DNA from: Legionella moravica DSM 19234
GTDB lineage: Bacteria > Pseudomonadota > Gammaproteobacteria > Legionellales > Legionellaceae
Assembly: GCF_000423305.1 (NCBI RefSeq)
Contig: NZ_AUHS01000008.1
Coordinates: 154,347-218,346 of the forward strand
Length of the DNA stretch: 64,000 nt
Direction: 5' to 3'
In this document: positions 59,346-64,000 of the stretch, piece by piece
Numbering within the stretch: the stretch's first letter is position 1
How the letters are laid out: the number at the start of each line of letters is the position of its first letter
Position numbers and translations under genes: made by a program
Notes under the pieces: generated by a model
What the model was told of the DNA's origin: nothing
Seen by the model: only the letters and a program-made list of their open reading frames with translations
Databases searched by the model: none

Positions 59346-60350
59346 ATGGATTTAAATGCACAATTACGCCAATTACTCAATAAATCAATATATACCAGTG
59401 AGTCTTTTGCATTATTAGATTTAGGAGCCAACCCGAATATCCTCAATGATTGCGGTTACAGTTTACTTCATCTATTAGTTTTTAATCATCGTATGACAGA
59501 AGCATTTCAACTGATTGAGGACTATAACGCTGACATCAATATTAAAGATAAATTTGGATTTACACCTTTGTATTACATGCTCAATGACGGCTTCAGTGTT
59601 GACTCTCTTATTGCGATGATTCGATTGGGCGCCAATCCGAATGTACGAAATAGCTCCGGATCAGCACCCATTCATCAGTTTATACGATTGAAATTCAGTT
59701 ATGCGCTTGAATTGCTTAAAATGCATCCCGAAAGCATTCATTATAAAAGTAATGAAGGCACTCCAATACAGCTCATGATGAATCTAAGAAATACTCAGCG
59801 TTTTTCAGCAGACAATTACATCATCATGGTACGAAATGGCGCCGATCCCGATTCGGTGGACAGAAATAATAGTTCCTTGCTTAGCATCATTTTGGAAATG
59901 AATAAACCTGAAAGGAGCAAAGAATTAGTCGCTTTGAGTCAACTATCTCCCCAGGAAAGAAAATTGTTTACACCAGACTTAATAGACTATTTCATTCAGG
60001 ACGATGGGATAATGCACCTGGTTTGCGATCTGCAACAGAACAAAATAAGCAAGCATCATCTGCCCCTCCTGGCCAAATTTCCTAATGCTAAAGAGATGGT
60101 CATCAAGTACATCCGGAATTTAAGCAGTGATGTACAGGAAGATCTTATAAAAGAATGCTTATCGCCTAAAACTTCTTTGAATCAATTTTTTTCCATTCAA
60201 CGTGGATGGTTTATGACTAGTACCAGCAGAGGTACTTTTGCTCAACTGATAAAAATGCAAAAGGCACTGATAGATAATAAAATTCTTGAATCAAAATCGT
60301 TTCATGATGCACCAGAACAGAACCATTTCACTCCAACTAACATGGCATAA
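59346..60350 (+). CDS. Ankyrin-repeat protein, possible effector
   Basis: The 334-residue protein carries about four ankyrin repeats in residues 15-180: LLDLGANPNILNDCGYSLLHLLV, DYNADINIKDKFGFTPLYYML, RLGANPNVRNSSGSAPIHQFI and RNGADPDSVDRNNSSLLSIIL. The remaining 150 residues are not recognised. No signal peptide or membrane segment is present. Ankyrin proteins are frequent among Dot/Icm substrates, but no secretion signal can be proven here. It follows dgt by 73 bp. Confidence 0.82.
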   Translation: MDLNAQLRQLLNKSIYTSESFALLDLGANPNILNDCGYSLLHLLVFNHRMTEAFQLIEDYNADINIKDKFGFTPLYYMLNDGFSVDSLIAMIRLGANPNVRNSSGSAPIHQFIRLKFSYALELLKMHPESIHYKSNEGTPIQLMMNLRNTQRFSADNYIIMVRNGADPDSVDRNNSSLLSIILEMNKPERSKELVALSQLSPQERKLFTPDLIDYFIQDDGIMHLVCDLQQNKISKHHLPLLAKFPNAKEMVIKYIRNLSSDVQEDLIKECLSPKTSLNQFFSIQRGWFMTSTSRGTFAQLIKMQKALIDNKILESKSFHDAPEQNHFTPTNMA

Positions 60351-60416
60351 TGGATATTTTATAAGCGGCATTGATTTTGAAGAGTATTCATTAACAGAGC
60401 ATACTTTCGCAATTGA

Positions 60417-61184
60417 TTACTCCACCAAGTTATTAAAAGGAACATAGGTTCCATCCCAGGGAATAAACGCATTCATATCATTAAAGAAGCACAAGGTCGG
60501 TGGATTCAATAAAAATGAATGGCCAATTAATAAAGGTGCAAGGCTCTCTTGTAATTGATGCTCAATATCCAGTTCCCTTTGTCTATCAACTCGTTTATAT
60601 CGATAAGCCAATGTAATATGAAAAGGATGAGGAATTTTGCTCTTCAAATCAAACTGATGCGCAATATCGTTAATCACTTGTTTTTGGGCCAAAGGCAAGC
60701 GAACAACCAACTTTACAGTACGGCTCACCTCAAGTGACTCAATGCTGACTTCAGGACAAAACTTGTTGTGTTCAAAGGCAGTTTGAATTGTTTTAAAAAG
60801 AGGTGTATTCGAAATAAGAAAATCCTTCCATCTCCCACTTCCAACCGCCCTCTCTGTAAAAAGATTAAGAGCCGTCATATGATAACTTTTATTAGAAAGA
60901 GGGGCATAGCAGGAAGCAAGCAAGGTAGACTCGTTGATTAATCGATTAATGTCTGCCCATAAGCATTGATCAGCAGATTGCACCGATGCCACAACAGTGA
61001 GACCTGGAAAAGGAGTATATTCACCCTTATTATTATATTTTCGAAGCACCATGATATTCGAACATTCGACCCGATTGATACAGAGTATAACCTGACAACT
61101 CAAATATAAATACCAGCCTGGCTCAAGATAACCCCTTACAGGCAACAGCGGCTTTTTATGGACTAAACTAAAAAAAGCAATCAC
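60417..61184 (-). CDS. 2H-phosphoesterase-like protein (DUF1868-type)
   Basis: The 255-residue protein contains two H-x-T motifs separated by about 110 residues: KSYHMTALNLFTE and PFHITLAYRYKR. This is the mark of the 2H phosphoesterase superfamily; LRKYNNKGEYTPFPGLTVVA at about residue 47 also fits the DUF1868 branch. Family members open cyclic phosphates or handle RNA ends, but the substrate here is unknown. The first 45 residues (MIAFFSLVHKKPLLP) may not be translated, since the domain seems to begin at the Met near residue 45. Confidence 0.65.
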   Translation of the reverse strand: MIAFFSLVHKKPLLPVRGYLEPGWYLYLSCQVILCINRVECSNIMVLRKYNNKGEYTPFPGLTVVASVQSADQCLWADINRLINESTLLASCYAPLSNKSYHMTALNLFTERAVGSGRWKDFLISNTPLFKTIQTAFEHNKFCPEVSIESLEVSRTVKLVVRLPLAQKQVINDIAHQFDLKSKIPHPFHITLAYRYKRVDRQRELDIEHQLQESLAPLLIGHSFLLNPPTLCFFNDMNAFIPWDGTYVPFNNLVE

Positions 61185-61251
61185 TCGAAATAGTTTTACG
61201 CGGATTGCTGGACTACACTATAAAAATACAGGGAGCACAAAGAGGATTACG

Positions 61252-62109
61252 ATGAATAAATCAAGCATAACACTACTCTTGTTCAGTGTTTGTTTAGGGT
61301 TGAGCATCAACACAGTGATTTATGCATCCTCCTCTTCCACATTGCCTGCTGATTTATTGTACAATAACAAGCCAATTAATCCTTTGTGTTTTGATCAGGG
61401 AGAACTCTCCAACAAAACTCTATCATTAACTGATAATTGTGAGCTTGAGCCAATTAACGTACTTGGCCAATCTAAAGAATTATTAAACGAAGGATATTAC
61501 GGTTTTGAATACAAATTGAAGGATGATTCAGGCTTTGCTTCCAGTTACAGTTATTATAAAGTAATCGGTTATTACAATCACCTTTATACCCTTCTGTTGA
61601 TCAGTAACACAGGAGGCAGTGGTCATTTTTCCTCCCTTTATCTAGTCAATCGTGATCAGAACAAATTGCATATTAAAACCTTACCTTTTGGTGGAGATCG
61701 TTGTAATGGTGGTTTAAATGAGGTAACACAGAATAAAAACATCATCACTTTTACATCCAATATTACACCAGGAGATTTTCTTTCCATCAGTAACAACAAC
61801 CCCGAGCAGTTACAAGCGTATGATGATTTGGACGCCTGCGCAGCCTGCTGCGTTGCAACGGCTTCATACACAACTGATTTACAAAAAGACAGTACCAAGG
61901 CGACATTAACATCCATCCAGTTTTCCAAGGATCCCGAAACCCTTTCTGATTTAAAATCCCCTGAGCATACTGGATATCAAGCATGCTTTAATAAGCTCGT
62001 GTTGAGCTATATCACAAAAGATAAAACCACATTGTCAGTACAAGAGCTAGGGACTTTCATGAATGAGTTTAACTCCAAATGTACCCAGGCAAAAAAATCA
62101 AACCTCTGA
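61252..62109 (+). CDS. Secreted protein of unknown function with a Cys-rich segment
   Basis: The 285-residue protein has a signal peptide (MNKSSITLLLFSVCLGLSI start, cleavage near IYASS), so it is periplasmic or exported. I do not recognise a family. It has eight cysteines in the mature part, including DACAACCVATASY at about residues 197-209, so disulfides are likely. TLLLISNTGGSGHFSSLYLV and FGGDRCNGGLNEV suggest a beta-rich fold. It is divergent from the 2H-phosphoesterase gene, with only 67 bp between the starts. Confidence 0.7.
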   Translation: MNKSSITLLLFSVCLGLSINTVIYASSSSTLPADLLYNNKPINPLCFDQGELSNKTLSLTDNCELEPINVLGQSKELLNEGYYGFEYKLKDDSGFASSYSYYKVIGYYNHLYTLLLISNTGGSGHFSSLYLVNRDQNKLHIKTLPFGGDRCNGGLNEVTQNKNIITFTSNITPGDFLSISNNNPEQLQAYDDLDACAACCVATASYTTDLQKDSTKATLTSIQFSKDPETLSDLKSPEHTGYQACFNKLVLSYITKDKTTLSVQELGTFMNEFNSKCTQAKKSNL

Positions 62110-62218
62110 CCGATCTGCTCCTACTGTATCTATAATTAACAAGAACAGTAGAAATAACAGCACCACAGATTCAGCTTAGAGCCATAAGTGCATCAGTGCT
62201 GCGGTTGAAGTGAACAAC

Positions 62219-64000
62219 TCACCGCTTTAAGGTGCGTTGTTCATCCGGATTATCTGAATCCTGTCGCACTACCCCACTCCTGGCAAACAATGTATTGGAG
62301 CAAAAAAACAGAGAAGCATCCCTCCCTGGTGAAGAGGCTGCTGGTGGTAATCGAAATCCTGCTTCATGGTGAGGAATAGTTGAGTCCAGGCTGATTTGAT
62401 GGTTTGCTCGAAGTTCCTCTTGTTCCAGTAACTCTTCAATAAAACGCAATAACTCGGAATGACCAGTAATTTTCACCCAATCAAGAACTGTATCACCATC
62501 CATATTCTTTACCTTCAGGACGCTCACTTTATCTCTATCAGGCAGGCAATCCAGAAGAGGTATCAAAATCCCGGGATTGCTTATTGCTACCCGGTGCAAC
62601 ACGGTATTTCCATACGCGCTTCGTACCATCAAGGCATCAGCTCTCGCCTCACTGGGCAAGCAGTCCATTAGCTGTTTCAGGATTTCGTGACATTTTGCTG
62701 CGACCAGGTGCAGCACGCTATTACCACACTGAAATTTCTTGATTAAAGCCCCTGCCCTTATTCCTTCAGGAAGGCAGTCCAATAGCTGTTTCAAGATTTC
62801 GGGGCGTTTTGATGCGGTGAGATGGAGCATGGTAACACCATACTGATTCCCTGCCATCACAGCATCAGCCCTCATTGCCTCGGGTAGACATTCCAGAATC
62901 TGTTTTAGAATTTCAGGACTTCTAATTGCGACTTGATGTAATACCGTATTGCCATTAAATTCCTCTACCATCACAGCACAAGCCCTTAATGCCTCAGGCA
63001 AGCAATCCAGAATCTGTCTGATAATTTCAGGATGGTCTGCTGCTGCCTGATGCAATACGGTAAAGCCCTTAGGGTTTTTAATCATAACGGCGCCAGCTCT
63101 TTCTACCTCGGGCAGACAGTCCAGTACTTGTTTTAAAATTTCCGGATGGTCTTCCGTGACTTGGTGCAGTACGGTCAAACCGTTCGGGTTTTTAACCTTG
63201 ATCGTGTCATATCGAGCTGCTTCGGGCAGACATTTAAGTAGCGAAATCAGAATTTTCGGGCTGCTGGTTGCGAGCAGATGCATCACGGTATCTTCAGAAT
63301 CATTCGTTGCCTTCAAAGTAACATCCCTTACTTTTTCAGGTAAGTAATCCAAAAGCTGGTGCAGTATTTTCGGGTGGCTGGCTGCTAGCCGATGCAGCAC
63401 AGTATTGCCGCCATGACTTCGTACCATCACAACTCCCGCTTTTTCTATTTCAGGCAGGCAGTTCAGAATATCTTTTAAAAATTCGGGGTATTTTGCGGCC
63501 AGGTGCATCATGGGAATACCTTTGTAATTTTTTGCAATTACAACATTAACCCGCTTATGCTCAGGTAATGCCTGAAGAAACCATTGAACAAAAGTAAAGT
63601 GTTGATTATCAATGGCCGCTTGAAGCGGAGGGTAAAAACTTCGAAATTTCACCCAATATTTAGCTCCTTGTTCAATCAGGAGGGAAGCAAAGCATATATT
63701 CCCGTATTCTGCAGCAAGATAAAAAGAAGTTAACGCATCCCCATTGGTGGCATTGGGATCAAACCCCGGAAGCCCAACGATTTGACGCACTATGGCTGCG
63801 GGCATATCCTTAGACGCTGCTAGCAATCGTGCGACATCAAGGCTGGATGCGGGCGTGATAGTGCGGGGTGTGAGCAGCACAGGAACGGGAGATTCTCCTG
63901 TCGAGTCAGGTGCAGCAATACGTTCAACCTGGGCAAGCAACGCTTCGGGCCAGGAATCTCGTGAAAGCGCATCGCCTGCGGTGTTCTGCTCCTGATTGCA
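62219..64000 (-). CDS. Large ankyrin-like repeat protein, 5' end beyond the window
   Basis: The frame is open through the window edge at 64000, so the N-terminus is missing; about 593 residues are visible. The TTG-started frame at 63940 is not a real start. Residues counted from 63940: 70-130 resemble two ordinary ankyrin repeats (TSFYLAAEYGNICFASLLIEQGAKY), then ten units of 38 residues follow, then a polar tail ending NPDEQRTLKR. No signal peptide is visible. It is a candidate Dot/Icm effector by family habit only. Confidence 0.8.
   Translation of the reverse strand, partial: CNQEQNTAGDALSRDSWPEALLAQVERIAAPDSTGESPVPVLLTPRTITPASSLDVARLLAASKDMPAAIVRQIVGLPGFDPNATNGDALTSFYLAAEYGNICFASLLIEQGAKYWVKFRSFYPPLQAAIDNQHFTFVQWFLQALPEHKRVNVVIAKNYKGIPMMHLAAKYPEFLKDILNCLPEIEKAGVVMVRSHGGNTVLHRLAASHPKILHQLLDYLPEKVRDVTLKATNDSEDTVMHLLATSSPKILISLLKCLPEAARYDTIKVKNPNGLTVLHQVTEDHPEILKQVLDCLPEVERAGAVMIKNPKGFTVLHQAAADHPEIIRQILDCLPEALRACAVMVEEFNGNTVLHQVAIRSPEILKQILECLPEAMRADAVMAGNQYGVTMLHLTASKRPEILKQLLDCLPEGIRAGALIKKFQCGNSVLHLVAAKCHEILKQLMDCLPSEARADALMVRSAYGNTVLHRVAISNPGILIPLLDCLPDRDKVSVLKVKNMDGDTVLDWVKITGHSELLRFIEELLEQEELRANHQISLDSTIPHHEAGFRLPPAASSPGRDASLFFCSNTLFARSGVVRQDSDNPDEQRTLKR
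62408..63547 (-). repeat. Ten tandem 114-bp units coding for 38-residue ankyrin-like repeats
   Basis: Each unit follows the pattern AVMVxxxxGNTVLHxVAxxx, then PEILKQLLDCLPExxRAx, with a constant 38-codon period through nine units and a diverged tenth. The TVLH and VAxxxPEIL parts match ankyrin TPLH and AAxxGHxEIV, while DCLPE replaces the usual GADVN turn and five residues are added. Confidence 0.8.

Overview
The window is a piece of a gammaproteobacterial chromosome that I recognise as Legionella, most probably L. pneumophila. Three things support this. The genes are AT-rich and short-spaced. The gene order matches what I remember of that species: a DsbA2/Com1-type oxidoreductase, glyQS-gmhB-rsmJ, lspLM and a tig-clpP-clpX-lon-hupB-ppiD block. 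There are also effector-type genes, namely two ankyrin-repeat proteins, a gene with a PmrA-like box and a probable Lem14. No search was run; gene and locus names are from memory of families and gene order.

Layout. 0-6.4 kb (+): leucine/isovalerate degradation (liuB partial, liuC, liuD, liuE) followed by acetoacetyl-CoA synthetase, so isovaleryl-CoA can be carried to acetoacetyl-CoA. 6.5-9.2 kb (+): a metNIQ methionine importer behind a sigma70-like promoter and a leader that matches the SAM-II riboswitch core. 9.2-13.6 kb: two large unrecognised genes facing each other, one behind a tandem CTTAAT PmrA-type box, then a small PA3496-like protein. 13.9-21.5 kb (-): glyQ-glyS-gmhB-rsmJ in a tightly overlapping operon, dsbA2 and uvrD. 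21.7-24.0 kb (+): a proline-iminopeptidase homologue that has lost its catalytic serine, dtd and mlaA. 24.2-26.5 kb (-): gshA-gshB. 26.9-28.4 kb (+): an EamA transporter, a small membrane protein and a rhodanese. 28.5-36.0 kb: a region rich in palindromic intergenic repeats, holding the probable effector Lem14, a secreted alkaline-phosphatase-family enzyme, udk, fabI, a broken S26-like gene and an unknown membrane protein.

36-45 kb (-): the protein quality-control block tig-clpP-clpX-lon-hupB-ppiD, with tRNA-Val and tRNA-Asp between hupB and ppiD and a Pro-Arg-His-Leu tRNA array upstream of tig. 45.3-48.5 kb (+): an orphan tyrosine recombinase and an ABC-F ATPase. 48.6-54.4 kb (-): an FAD monooxygenase gene split by a stop codon, then rnc, a DUF4845 protein, lepB and lepA. 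54.5-57.3 kb (+): MltB and the type II secretion genes lspL and lspM. 57.3-64 kb: a SPOR lipoprotein, a dGTPase, a 334-residue ankyrin protein, a 2H-phosphoesterase-like protein, a secreted cysteine-containing protein and the 3' part of a large gene built from ten 38-residue ankyrin-like units.

The points most worth a second look are the SAM-II-like leader of metNIQ, the mosaic palindromic repeat family (including a 204-bp element with terminal inverted repeats and two direct copies around a 1.9-kb cargo), two genes each interrupted by a single in-frame TAA, the serine-less iminopeptidase, and the 38-residue ankyrin-like repeat protein.
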